Shown piece after piece: positions 48,001 through 51,005 of a DNA stretch of 64,000 nucleotides. Position numbers and translations under genes: made by a program. Each line of letters opens with the position of its first letter. Within the stretch, counting starts at the first letter, position 1. Under the pieces are notes generated by a model that did not search any database, was not told where the DNA came from, and was given only the letters and a program-made list of their open reading frames with translations. Origin of the DNA: Plutella xylostella (lineage: Eukaryota; Arthropoda; Insecta; Lepidoptera; Plutellidae); the NCBI RefSeq assembly GCF_932276165.1, contig NC_064005.1, positions 3,286,001-3,350,000 of the forward strand, in the 5' to 3' direction.

Positions 48001-48740
48001 CTATACAATTACTCAAATTACGCAAACCACAGTATTCGGATTATGTTAAAATGTATACCGATCCGAATGTAGGAAGATATTCATATAGGTACTTATAGGC
48101 TTTGATATTTTTTACCATCAACTTCATGAATCCAATTTTATGCCTAATCAGGGACATACTAGGACTTGCAGTATCTTTCTCCTCTCGGGTTGGTCTGTCG
48201 TTCGTTCTACCACCTCTTACCAGTTCAGCCTTAGTGGCGTTACCTCTTAGATAAAATAACTCAATGAATTCATTTCGCAGGCGAATGTCAACGCCGAGCA
48301 GAAGAGACTGTGATATAGTGAGATGCGTTGAGTACGCAGAATGTTCCGCGCGGCGCGTGAGCACGACCAGGGCTCTGTGCGACCTGGTACCACGCGTGCC
48401 GGCCTGCGCGCTGGACGTGCGGCCATGCACGCCACACAACCACTGCGCGCTCTGCACGCGCTCCAACCCAGACGTCTCCACACCAGACCAGCAACCTATA
48501 AAGAGTTGCCTAAAAAAGTCGAGCCTCCACCAAGAGTTCTCTTCAAGCACGTCTCTACCGTCTATGGACGTTGAAAAGAAGTCAAACATAGAACTAGTGA
48601 ACAAACAGTGGAACAAGGCGTACGACTCGCCGGACACGGAGAAAGTTCTCAGTGAAATATCCAGTGATTTAAACTTTTTGCTGAACAAACCAGTGATTAG
48701 TAGTAATGTTTTAGATCAAATAGAAGAAGCGCCGACTTAG
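2505..48740 (+). CDS. Adhesion GPCR, CUB-EGF-Ig-HormR-GAIN-7TM, 24 coding exons
   Basis: Twenty-four exons join in phase into 1379 codons plus a stop. The predicted plasma-membrane receptor has a signal peptide (about residues 1-20), CUB-like domain (25-112), two EGF modules (about 165-240), a Cys-rich linker (243-269), a possible SEA-like segment (270-375), Ig domains at about 376-485 and 490-575, a hormone-receptor motif (about 585-630), GAIN with GPS (about 640-905), seven hydrophobic segments (about 920-1165) and a Ser/Cys-rich tail. Ig plus HormR plus GAIN resembles the ADGRA (GPR124/125) group, but the leucine-rich repeats of that group are absent and CUB and EGF are added, so orthology is uncertain and no symbol is given. 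Ligand and G protein are unknown. Every junction was placed by GT-AG and phase. The GPS lacks its cleavage residues, and four exons have partial tandem copies. Confidence 0.88.
5307..5561. mobile_element. TA-flanked MITE with TACAGGRTGTTGCAAAA ends
   Basis: Left end CAGGATGTTGCAAAAAGGGT and right end ACCCTTTTTTCAATACCTTG are imperfect inverted repeats, flanked by TA on both sides. This is the layout of a Tc1/mariner-type non-autonomous element. The same end motif recurs many times in the window. Confidence 0.6.
6130..6360 (+). pseudogene. R1-like LINE reverse transcriptase relic
   Basis: The translated fragment shows CGVPQR, then LLWNLAYNAVLQIKLANGV. The pattern GVPQG..LGPLLWN.AYN is the conserved RT segment of R1-clade non-LTR retrotransposons. 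A stop codon directly follows the Q-R and a frameshift separates the two halves, so it is dead. Neighbouring GC-richer sequence (5820-6125 and 6360-6660) is probably from the same or another element, but I cannot assign it. Confidence 0.55.
8466..9499. mobile_element. 1-kb element with long terminal inverted repeats
   Basis: The left arm GTCGCAGTAAGATAGTTATA is matched by the right arm TATAACTATCTTACTGCGAC, and similarity continues inward for roughly 150 bases (GATATAACTATATT, CCGGTATATAATCATAT, CTAGTAATATAACTA). The middle contains two diverged direct copies about 390 bases apart (about 8739-8940 and 9131-9330; shared words AATTATAATTAAAAC and TTTTGAGATATCTTT). It has no coding capacity. Flanks ACATAT and ACATAA suggest a short target duplication. 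Confidence 0.7.
11595..11727. mobile_element. hAT-like MITE with perfect 8-bp target duplication
   Basis: Ends GCGTACAGACCGGCC and GGCCGGTCTGTACGC are inverted repeats, and the element is bracketed by ATCTTTAG at 11587-11594 and 11728-11735. An 8-bp duplication is the hAT superfamily signature. Confidence 0.75.
12336..12895 (-). pseudogene. THAP-domain fragment in two exons, antisense in intron 1
   Basis: Reading the minus strand, a segment at 12895-12826 ends MAKFPLDEER with donor AAAG|GTAAG. It joins in phase to 12513-12336 after TTTGCAG, continuing CKQWFKMTGKEDLVYVPIEK and RICGNHFLPQHFKN. This F.FP.D.ER...W...C..HF....F pattern is the C-terminal two-thirds of a THAP zinc-finger DNA-binding domain. 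The N-terminal CxxC part was not found, and no donor follows before the stop at 12336. It may be a relic of a THAP-type transposase or gene, or part of a nested gene. Confidence 0.5.
14409..14643. repeat. 23-bp minisatellite in alternating dimers, about 10 units
   Basis: Tandem units of about 23 bases alternate between type A (GGCGCCCAACGTGGATTAG plus TTTT) and type B (GGTGCCCAACATGGTTTGG plus TTT), giving a 46-base higher-order period. Outer units are more diverged. No open frame is maintained. Confidence 0.85.
17113..17206. mobile_element. Short MITE, AATGAAAAAGTTT family
   Basis: CAATGAAAAAGTTTTAGTCAC near 17122 is matched by GTGACTTAAACTTTTTCATTG near 17176-17196 in inverted orientation. 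Related ends occur at 33803-34038 and near 46303. Confidence 0.5.
17674..17697. repeat. (TA)n microsatellite
   Basis: About eleven uninterrupted TA units. Confidence 0.9.
18345..18490. mobile_element. Inverted-repeat element (CCAATTTCT / AGAAATTGG)
   Basis: Left CCAACTTCTCCATTGTCGG and right CCGAGAATGGAGAAATTGG are inverted repeats separated by about 90 bases, with a small internal hairpin (TCGGTTATCTAACCGA) inside the left arm. Probably a MITE; target duplication not clear. Confidence 0.5.
19881..20209 (+). repeat. Two A-tracts bounding a retroposon-like segment
   Basis: A run of about 22 A at 19881 and another of about 20 A at 20190. The second follows GATAATAAAATCTTT, which looks like a retroposed 3' end with its own AATAAA. 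The sequence between contains GTCGGTTAAAGGCCGAC and a palindromic CCTGGG...CCCAGG. Likely a SINE or processed insertion of unknown type. Confidence 0.4.
20260..20381. mobile_element. PIF/Harbinger-like MITE with TTA duplication
   Basis: Terminal repeats GGGTGACTTGCACAAG and CTTGTGCAAGTCACCC extend about 44 bases and are flanked by TTA on both sides. A 3-bp TWA target is typical of PIF/Harbinger. There is no coding capacity. Confidence 0.7.
20425..20614. mobile_element. MITE with internal 18-bp tandem repeat, CTA duplication
   Basis: Ends GGACCACTTGCAG and TGCAAGTGGCCC are inverted and flanked by CTA (20422-20424 and 20615-20617). The arms share AACATATTAAATCTAGATTT. One arm is expanded by five 18-base units AACACTAAATCGAGATTT (20503-20592). 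An apparent repetitive peptide on the minus strand (SRFSVK repeated) is only this repeat read in frame. Confidence 0.72.
22597..22811. mobile_element. TA-MITE family CAGTGCCACAAACTT, copy 1
   Basis: Ends GTGCCACAAACTTATCTG and CAGATAAGTTTGTGGCAC (about 30-base inverted repeats through TTCCGGTGAGA) with TA at both flanks. The interior is the reverse complement of copy 2 (shared TCTAATCTATATCAATATATA). Confidence 0.8.
24693..24909. mobile_element. TA-MITE family CAGTGCCACAAACTT, copy 2
   Basis: Same terminal repeats and length as the copy at 22597 but in the opposite orientation, with TA flanks at 24693-24694 and 24908-24909. Tc1/mariner-like by its target site. Confidence 0.8.
26777..26994 (+). 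CDS. Receptor exon 2: end of CUB, Pro-rich linker, start of EGF 1
   Basis: Enters in phase 0 after TTTGTTACAG. It continues the CUB fold (LVVELSLDALEGTQLRALG) and has a proline-rich spacer (TPPPAPVPPAPSPPASS) and the first cysteines of EGF 1 (CSALECRLLGHC). It leaves in phase 2 at TATAG|GTGAGT. Confidence 0.85.
27950..28075 (+). mobile_element. RTE-type LINE/SINE 3' tail
   Basis: Contains ATTTCATTCAAATCCGTTCA, AGTAGTTTTGGCGTGAAAG, AACAGGCAGACAAACAGACA and TTTATAATATTAGT in that order. This is the stereotyped 3' end of RTE-related retroposons in many insects. A truncated insertion in the intron before exon 3. Confidence 0.65.
28130..28228 (+). CDS. Receptor exon 3: EGF 1 end and EGF 2 start
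   Basis: Acceptor TTTCCACAG, phase 2 in and phase 2 out. It encodes the end of EGF 1 (CSCFEGYSGADC) and the start of EGF 2 (LCAPNMCMNGGVC). The 3' 59 bases and the GTAACA donor are the source of the tandem array that follows. Confidence 0.85.
28229..29030 (+). repeat. Tandem array of 3' EGF-exon fragment plus donor, 8 extra copies
   Basis: After exon 3, a unit of about 94-110 bases repeats eight times. Each has 59 bases of the exon (from TGCGGCGCCGGCCCGCTC to GTCTGCAG), its GTAACA donor, about 25 bases of intron and a variable (CA)n. Copies end near 28333, 28423, 28530, 28621, 28724, 28818, 28928 and 29029. Middle copies read CTCTGCACCCCCAAC, while exon 3 and the last copy read CTCTGCGCGCCCAAC. 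The CA tracts provide no good acceptor, so the copies are probably intronic. Minus-strand frames through the array are artefacts. Confidence 0.9.
29943..30022 (+). CDS. Receptor exon 4: end of EGF 2
   Basis: Acceptor GTCTCCACAG, phase 2 in, phase 1 out at CCCG|GTAACT. Encodes SCICAPGFSGDLC, the classic C-terminal half of an EGF module, completing the cysteine pattern begun in exon 3. Confidence 0.85.
30028..30247. mobile_element. MITE with CCTCACATAAACACGAC ends
   Basis: GCTGCCTCACATAAACACGA at the left and TCGTGTTTATGTGAGGGAGC at the right are inverted repeats, with a second pair (CTGCTGCCGCTA / TAGCGGCCGCAG) inside. CTA occurs at both flanks. It starts six bases after the donor of exon 4. 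Confidence 0.65.
30694..30771 (+). CDS. Receptor exon 5: Cys-rich linker
   Basis: Acceptor TTTTCCAG, phase 1 in and out. Six cysteines in 26 residues (CGIDECLDGCRDEMSCDC). It may be a truncated EGF-like or knottin-like linker; I do not recognise a named domain. Confidence 0.8.
30976..31055 (+). CDS. Receptor exon 6: start of possible SEA-like segment
   Basis: Acceptor TTCTTTTAG, phase 1 in, phase 0 out at CAT|GTAAGT. Encodes FETKIQVMDHVNNTNISQEI with N-glycosylation sequons. Alternating hydrophobics followed by an NxT-rich helix suggest a SEA-like fold together with exons 7 and 8; this is inference. Confidence 0.78.
31681..31755. repeat. Cluster of CGTAG/CTACG palindromic words
   Basis: About ten CGTAG or CTACG words occur within 75 bases, including the palindromes CGTAGCGCTACG and GCGTAGCATGCTACGC-like arms. 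It could fold into several alternative hairpins. No known family assigned. Confidence 0.6.
31862..31926 (+). CDS. Receptor exon 7: middle of SEA-like segment
   Basis: A 65-base exon after TTTTTGTTGCAG, phase 0 in, phase 2 out at AAG|GTAAGT. Encodes TAYFKASNITLDDEIEILNL. Confidence 0.8.
32307..32478 (+). CDS. Receptor exon 8: Ala/Arg-rich end of SEA-like segment
   Basis: Acceptor TTGTACCCAG, phase 2 in, phase 0 out at CAT|GTGAGA. Very GC-rich, encoding SVAVRVWGARRSAAALRAAL and then LRVLPAPAHVDMQPALSLH. The high Ala and Arg content may reflect base composition more than function. Both flanking junctions are in phase. Confidence 0.8.
32516..32635. mobile_element. MITE with GCATGGGGTGCAAGACG ends, CTA duplication
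   Basis: GCATGGGGTGCAAGACG and CGTCTTGCGCCCCATG are terminal inverted repeats flanked by CTA (32513-32515 and 32636-32638). PIF/Harbinger-like. It lies 37 bases after the donor of exon 8. Confidence 0.72.
33420..33556 (+). CDS. Receptor exon 9: first half of Ig 1
   Basis: Acceptor AAATTTCAG, phase 0 in, phase 2 out at AAG|GTGAGT. Shows the B-strand cysteine (FILSCTAYGSP) and C-strand tryptophan (FTWYKDG) of an immunoglobulin fold. Confidence 0.87.
33803..34038. mobile_element. MITE, TACACTC-GAGC-ATGAAAAAGTT family
   Basis: Left TACACTCACGAGCTATGAAA and right TTTCATTGCTGGCGAGTGTA-type ends are inverted repeats. The family also occurs at 17113 and near 46303. Confidence 0.5.
34050..34195 (+). 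pseudogene. Decayed upstream copy of receptor exon 10
   Basis: The intron end (TTTGATACCATAACTCTCGT) and exon start (TAGAGACATCTGGATACGCA, encoding RDIWIRTVAEDALAR) match the true exon 10 and its intron at 34208-34280. About 130 bases inside the exon are missing, so it jumps to a decayed match of the RPPDVR segment, and no donor follows. Confidence 0.7.
34243..34447 (+). CDS. Receptor exon 10: second half of Ig 1
   Basis: Acceptor CATTTCTTCGTAG, phase 2 in, phase 0 out at AAG|GTAACT. Carries the F-strand cysteine (DGGRWACGADDAGRRRC) and the G strand. It is the only complete member of a five-member exon array: it alone has the full 5' part, a pyrimidine-rich acceptor and an intact donor. Confidence 0.85.
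35275..36305. mobile_element. About 1-kb insertion made of degenerate word repeats
   Basis: Interrupts the third unit of the exon 10 array. Its two sides contain many loosely related words such as GCATAACTCGTATGGTCTAAA, TTATGTGGCATAAGGCTCGT, GCGTAACGAGACTTTGACCA and ATGCAATACGAGATTAGGCA. The centre has an AGCG/AAGCGGAGCG-rich patch (35715-35812) and a nested (GAAA)n-tailed repeat. The superfamily is not recognised. Confidence 0.5.
36001..36215. repeat. (GAAA)n-linked dispersed repeat, copy 1
   Basis: A GAAA microsatellite (36001-36032), then ATTTGACACACTGAACATTA, A-rich sequence and GGCACCAGCTCAGCGTGTGC. The same order recurs at 42195-42350, which shows a dispersed retroposon-like family. 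Confidence 0.6.
36460..36496. mobile_element. Internally deleted TA-MITE inside exon 10 copy 4
   Basis: CAGTGCCACAAACTTATCTG, TTCCGGTGAG and then CGCACTC are the two ends of the family at 22597 and 24693 with the interior missing. TA flanks both sides (36458-36459 and 36497-36498) and splits the exon-derived word ACTGTTAATAAGGT exactly at its TA. Confidence 0.7.
37293..38132 (+). CDS. LINE ORF1 protein, 279 aa, coiled coil
   Basis: Starts ATG, intact. Residues about 25-80 form a heptad-like coiled coil (EIQKLRMEIVELSNQLAKVI), the middle is Ser/Thr-rich and basic, and the C-terminal part (SYKIGVPDIYYDKCFSVDIW then PFR) resembles the nucleic-acid-binding end of CR1/Jockey-type ORF1 proteins. 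There is no zinc-knuckle series. Expected to bind element RNA and form trimeric RNPs; this is inferred from the family. Confidence 0.75.
   Translation: MNVTLRKVERTKISDPEVVGQDPIIECKTEIQKLRMEIVELSNQLAKVILRLDKCNENLEKHASSVVLNEARIVALEQRDSKIPTPDNTQAPSVAPIEPKRLFNEVAKRNAIVTVPVPALECAARTSSSATNNSDSRPSTRSSGSASTHDDLSQDVQRKLPVSDEWTEVRGKKPRRLASLECKAGPSVTSLRAVERRKHLHLWNMESGLDEIRDYLRSLCPNGTCTVEELKPKGDYKSYKIGVPDIYYDKCFSVDIWPDNARVKPWVPFRKASVAKPPT
38083..41004 (+). pseudogene. LINE ORF2: AP endonuclease and reverse transcriptase, one stop
   Basis: The open frame begins at 38083, overlaps the ORF1 end by 50 bases and has no ATG near its start. N-terminal endonuclease features include YQNVRGLRTK, CITESFL, and IGDLNLN. 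The RT region starts with LKPRSAIGPDN and is cut by TAA at 39577-39579, after which the same frame resumes and runs to 41004 with AYLDFKKAFDRV, SGVSQGSILGPLFF and YADD at 40153-40164. No frameshift was seen, so a single base change explains the defect. The protein would be about 970 residues if uninterrupted, typical for the group. Confidence 0.85.
41158..41254. mobile_element. Short MITE, GCAGAGAAACCTGA arms
   Basis: GTGCAGAGAAACCTGACCCC and the reverse-complement arm GGGGTTCAGGTTTCTCTGCC enclose a short loop, and the outer ends (CATGTCATGTAC / GTACATGTCAG) also pair. It lies just past the LINE tail. Confidence 0.6.
41258..41335 (-). mobile_element. tRNA-derived SINE head fragment next to exon 11 acceptor
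   Basis: The minus strand reads GGTTAGACCGGTAACTTCTA and then GCGGGTTCGGATCC, a B-box-like tRNA motif. Its end lies within about 15 bases of the exon 11 splice acceptor at 41340, so part of the acceptor region may be SINE-derived. Confidence 0.5.
41341..41505 (+). CDS. Receptor exon 11: first half of Ig 2
   Basis: Acceptor TTTCCTTCCAG, 55 codons, phase 0 at both ends, donor CAG|GTAGGT. It encodes VSITCLAG and GFSWARERTLLPLVPG. Two 5'-truncated copies lie downstream within purine-rich simple repeats, and a SINE-like fragment ends a few bases upstream of the acceptor. Confidence 0.86.
41506..42180 (+). repeat. Two tandem copies of exon 11 3' part plus donor in GAAA-rich DNA
   Basis: Copies of the last 42 codons of exon 11 (from VHGALGFSW to KLYNVQ) lie at 41696-41821 and 42055-42180. 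Each keeps the donor (GTATGT and GTAGGT) and is separated by (GAAA/GAGGTAAA)n purine tracts. In both, a CAG (ending 41686 and 42045) would start a 45-codon, phase 0-0 cassette beginning KETSVHGALG. Confidence 0.87.
42195..42350. repeat. (GAAA)n-linked dispersed repeat, copy 2
   Basis: Begins with GAAAGAAAGAAACAG, then TTTGACACACTGACAGACAC, and ends GGCACCAGCTCAGCATGTGC, the same order as at 36001-36215. Confidence 0.6.
42841..43012. mobile_element. MITE before exon 12
   Basis: GGCCTACTTTCACCATA and TATGGTGAAACTGGGCC are inverted ends, with a second matching pair (AGATCATTAA / TTAATGATCT). It lies 20 bases upstream of the exon 12 acceptor. Confidence 0.6.
43033..43226 (+). CDS. Receptor exon 12: end of Ig 2 and start of HormR
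   Basis: Acceptor ACGTTGCAG, phase 0 in, phase 2 out at TAG|GTAAAT. Encodes SGEYRCQVSSIAG (Ig F strand), then EHCEHGASNGIRWPKTAPG and VSCPTGYVGETTR. The C..G..W..T..G...CP.G..G pattern is the hormone-receptor (HRM) motif. Confidence 0.87.
43300..43396 (+). CDS. Receptor exon 13: end of HormR
   Basis: Acceptor TGATTGTAG, phase 2 in, phase 0 out at CAG|GTAAGC. Encodes RFCEPKS...VKWRLPDFSGC, the W..PDFS.C end of the HRM domain, then the linker into GAIN. Confidence 0.87.
43492..43740 (+). CDS. Receptor exon 14: GAIN helical part
   Basis: Acceptor TGTTCTTTCAG, 83 codons, phase 0-0, donor CAG|GTGAGC. Helix-forming sequence with LPGDGAIPLQHTADMLHYLH, consistent with GAIN subdomain A. Confidence 0.83.
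43829..44106 (+). CDS. Receptor exon 15: GAIN middle
   Basis: Acceptor ATATTTTTCAG, phase 0 in, phase 2 out at ACAA|GTACGT. Encodes a helix and then beta-strand-like sequence (NASIIAVLYNNLASRLPS), matching the change from GAIN subdomain A to B. Base composition is AT-rich, unlike exons 8, 10, 11 and 19. Confidence 0.85.
44190..44323 (+). CDS. Receptor exon 16: GAIN beta sandwich
   Basis: Acceptor AATGTTTCAG, phase 2 in, phase 1 out at GTCG|GTAAGT. Encodes SATGTEVDTSILHTVSLLFT, beta-strand-like GAIN sequence. Confidence 0.84.
44397..44551 (+). CDS. Receptor exon 17: GPS motif
   Basis: Acceptor CTTATTCCAG, phase 1 in, phase 0 out at CTG|GTAAGT. The cysteine and tryptophan frame of a GPS is clear (LACALR, GAWYTKAC, TCRCHGLGTYALF). 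Aligned to the family C-x-C-x-H-L-T-x-F-A, the site reads C-R-C-H-G-L-G-T-Y-A, so His(-2) is Gly and Thr/Ser(+1) is Gly. Self-cleavage is therefore unlikely. Confidence 0.87.
44623..44823 (+). CDS. Receptor exon 18: TM1 and TM2
   Basis: Acceptor ACATTCTAG, phase 0-0, donor CAG|GTAAGG. Hydrophobic ITAGIGGAMGLAVAGLQLLG is TM1; KATTAGTHSAAMLTLLECDT is TM2. Confidence 0.85.
44909..45053 (+). CDS. Receptor exon 19: TM3
   Basis: Acceptor TTTTGTTTCAG, phase 0 in, phase 1 out. GC-rich; the Cys/Ala/Trp-rich membrane span VWGWVCAACWCAGCAALC is TM3, followed by an intracellular loop and the start of TM4 (APTVGLLAG). Confidence 0.83.
45234..45435 (+). CDS. Receptor exon 20: TM4 and TM5
   Basis: Acceptor CTTTTCTACAG, phase 1 in, phase 2 out at ATAG|GTAAGG. 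VCILVWLTARLW completes TM4 and LVCACGSILLLILCFVLAIC is TM5. The third intracellular loop is basic (RLRTITYKVPVERRSY). Confidence 0.85.
45601..45736 (+). CDS. Receptor exon 21: TM6 and start of TM7
   Basis: Acceptor CTTCTTACAG, phase 2 in, phase 0 out at AAT|GTGAGT. HTVMLLVTTTMAQMAGIAYA is TM6; VISLAVAAITN starts TM7. Confidence 0.85.
46165..46294 (+). CDS. Receptor exon 22: end of TM7 and start of tail
   Basis: Acceptor ATGATTGCAG, phase 0 in, phase 1 out at AACC|GTTAGT, a less common donor. GIALVVCYVVC completes TM7, then DDACLVAARRAL begins the tail. The 3' 64 bases plus donor are duplicated at 46557-46628. Confidence 0.82.
46303..46365. mobile_element. Fragment of AATGAAAAAGATCCACT MITE family
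   Basis: TTCATGAGCAATGAAAAAGA then GGAACTTTTTAATT form a degenerate inverted pair resembling the elements at 17113 and 33803. Confidence 0.35.
46557..46628 (+). repeat. Partial copy of exon 22 with donor
   Basis: CTGTCGCTGGCTCC...CACTTAACCGTTAGTAT repeats the 3' part of exon 22 (46231-46302) with about four differences in 72 bases and an intact GTTAGT donor. Upstream of it, GAGCTACGTGTGTCTG resembles an internally deleted version of the earlier exon part. Confidence 0.85.
47051..47177 (+). CDS. Receptor exon 23: cytoplasmic tail
   Basis: Acceptor ATTGTTCCAG, phase 1 in, phase 2 out at ACAG|GTACAT. Gly/Ser-rich tail (GGAVDSSSSQISPVASYW). Confidence 0.8.
47550..47632 (+). repeat. Dispersed retroposon tail
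   Basis: Contains GACAGACAGACGGACAGACA, CAAAGTGATTCTTTAAAGG and TTTGAGATACGGAATCCTAA in order, a stereotyped repeat tail I associate with lepidopteran genomes. Confidence 0.5.
48281..48740 (+). CDS. Receptor exon 24: C-terminal tail and stop
   Basis: Acceptor CATTTCGCAG, phase 2 in, ends in TAG at 48738-48740. Contains a Cys-rich stretch (CALDVRPCTPHNHCALC) and a Ser-rich acidic end (ending QIEEAPT). No classical PDZ-binding end is visible. A 215-codon open frame on the opposite strand is an antisense shadow. Confidence 0.83.
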
Positions 48741-49116
48741 GAGGTTACGTTATTGTGTGTAGGTTTAAAAGTGTTGTGAAAAAGAACGGTGTCGCTAGTT
48801 GGTGTAGTATCGTGGCTGATTCTACAACAGAACCTAAATTAAGAGCTTCAAAACCTATTTCTTACGATGTCCATTTGGTACAGTTGACTCCATAAGTAAT
48901 TACACTTTTGTATTGTATCTTTATCTTATCAACACCAAAGTTCGAAAACCGTCAATGAAGTACTTAAGTATACGATTGACAGGACAGCATTTATATGTAA
49001 CATTTCATGGAGTCGATTGTATTTATTCTATTGGTCTTCTATGTGTTATTGTGTCGTCTTTAAGTTTCCAAGTCGTAAATTTATGTTTTGTTGCTTCATA
49101 ATCCGCCCTATTGTCT

Positions 49117-50094
49117 GTAGGGTAACGTAACGTACCTTGGGACGCTTGTACCTCGGGACAATGATTTTATTTTTAAAACTGGCAAATTTAACAAAGTATC
49201 ATTCTACCCTATGCGTAGTGTTTTACTCGCTTGGCCAAACTAGTGAGTCTCGTGATCATACCGGGATCGAGTGTGAGGTGAAGACAACATTAAGTTTTTT
49301 GGAGACAAAATTTACTTTTGTATAGTTTTTTGAGTTGCTTTATCTCATTGAGGCATGCTCAAAATTGAGACATGGATATCACGTATATATTTTCAGTTAT
49401 TTCATTTTTATGATACGGCAATTATCTGAAAGATTCCTAACATAAAAATAAAGATACTGATTTTTTTGTTAAAAATTGCTTTTTTGTACCTTAGGACACG
49501 ATTAAATTTGTACCTTGGGACACTATTTCCTATGGTTTTGTACTATGGAGACTGCTTACTTCTAAATTACGTCTGTTCTTATAAGTGGCAGAGTGAAACT
49601 GGAATGAAGAGAGTTGCAGTCAGTCTGGAACGTTTGAAACAAGCAGTAGATAAAGTAAAAACAGGAGAAAATATTCCTATTTATTTTATATAAAGTGAAT
49701 GTTCCTTTTTGTAACGTAAGATTCATACATAATCGCAAAATATAATTTCGTTATAAAGTAATGATAATATGATGTCAATGTAGTTATAAAATTTCGATGA
49801 TTACAGGACTTTTTGCTAAAAATATTATAAATCAATTTGTAGCAAAGTACACTTAAGAGTGTCCCAAGGTACAAACTTGTAACGTACCTTGGGTCAAAAC
49901 AAGCATTTTTACTTTTATCTTAATTTCAAAAAATCTGGCCACTCCAAAGCTCCACCACAAATACTAGTGATAATAGATTATATATCCTACCGAATAAAGT
50001 AAATTTCACATTAATATCTTAGTTGTACGCTGCAATATCTTCATTCAAAGTTGGGGTAGTCGAAAGTGTCCCTAGGTACGTTACGTTACCCTAC
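49117..50094. mobile_element. TA-flanked TIR element in the receptor 3' UTR
   Basis: Ends GGGTAACGTAACGTACCT and AGGTACGTTACGTTACCC are near-perfect inverted repeats bounded by TA. The motif GTACCTTGGGACA recurs inside at about 49148, 49487 and 49503 in direct orientation and at about 49859 inverted. The interior has no long frame. Probably a non-autonomous mariner-type element. Confidence 0.75.
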
Positions 50095-50430
50095 ATTTAG
50101 TTCTGTTAGCACAAAGTTTTTGAAAGTAAAATACGCAAAGACAAAGTTTAATAATTAAGCGTTGTACGAGTATAATTAATGATTATTACAGTTACAAAAG
50201 ACTTAGTATTATTTTAATTGTGATATTATTTTTAGAACTTTATCATTATTTTATATCACAATACACGTCACCACAAAAAAACACAATTTATTATTAATTA
50301 TGTACATTTTATATTTTATAAATGTTGTTGAATGTTCATCACAATCTAGTTTGCTAAACCGATGTTTAGTTTAAGTTTTATGATAATACTTAACTGACAT
50401 TTTGCATGAGTATAGAATATTTTTGTATGT

Positions 50431-50436
50431 AATAAA
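50431..50436 (+). promoter_or_regulatory. Candidate polyadenylation signal
   Basis: AATAAA followed by T-rich sequence (CAGTAACTTTTTTC) about 25 bases on, the usual layout of an animal poly(A) site. It is the first signal after the receptor stop that lies outside the inserted element. Confidence 0.5.
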
Positions 50437-50904
50437 GTTTTATAATTGGACAGTAACTTTTTTCATTACCTACCTTTATGTAGTTTACTATATATGTGTC
50501 AAACCATAGTGGGAGCTTCACACCTACCAGACATACAAATTAGTGCAGCCATTTTTCCGTGAACCTACGTGTTAGTTTGGCGGTGCATCAAAACCTTTCT
50601 GAAAACACCAATTCTCGACTGTAGCGCTGCCCCAACTTTTGAAGCTTTAGCCAAAATTCATAGCAAAATGGTAAGTATTATAAACGTATTATGGCACTCC
50701 ACTAACATTAGGCTAGGCAGTGAAGTTCTCCCACAGTAAAGCAAAACATCTGCGGAATAGATATTTTTCTTATTTTTTAAAAAGTCGTTGGTCTAAATTA
50801 CTCAGGAGGTGACTCATTATATACTTCTTTTTTGCATTATACAATATATGTTTTTGTATCTCTTTGTACTTAAGTATACCTATAAGTAACTATTTATTGT
50901 ATAT

Positions 50905-51005
50905 TTACCCGACTGCCGAAGGAGGAGGGTAATGTTCCGCCTGCCATACTTTCCATTAACATTGGGACTTGTTTTCATCTTTTTAGCGTGCAGTCGGGTT
51001 TTTTG
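50905..51005. mobile_element. Inverted-repeat element with CCCGACTGC ends
   Basis: ACCCGACTGCCGAAGG at the left pairs with GTGCAGTCGGGTT at the right, with about 75 bases between. A short MITE-like copy. Confidence 0.5.

Larger units (their letters stand above)
48741..50455 (+). other. Receptor 3' UTR (inferred extent)
   Basis: There is no open frame after the stop. AATAAA occurs at 49447, inside a terminal-inverted-repeat element, and at 50431. If the second is used the UTR is about 1.7 kb and includes the whole mobile insertion at 49117-50094. The end point is inferred. Confidence 0.5.

Noticed and set aside
48041..48688. 215-codon open frame on the minus strand
   Set aside because: It is antisense to the last receptor exon, whose plus-strand frame is in phase with 23 others. 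The minus frame has no domain.
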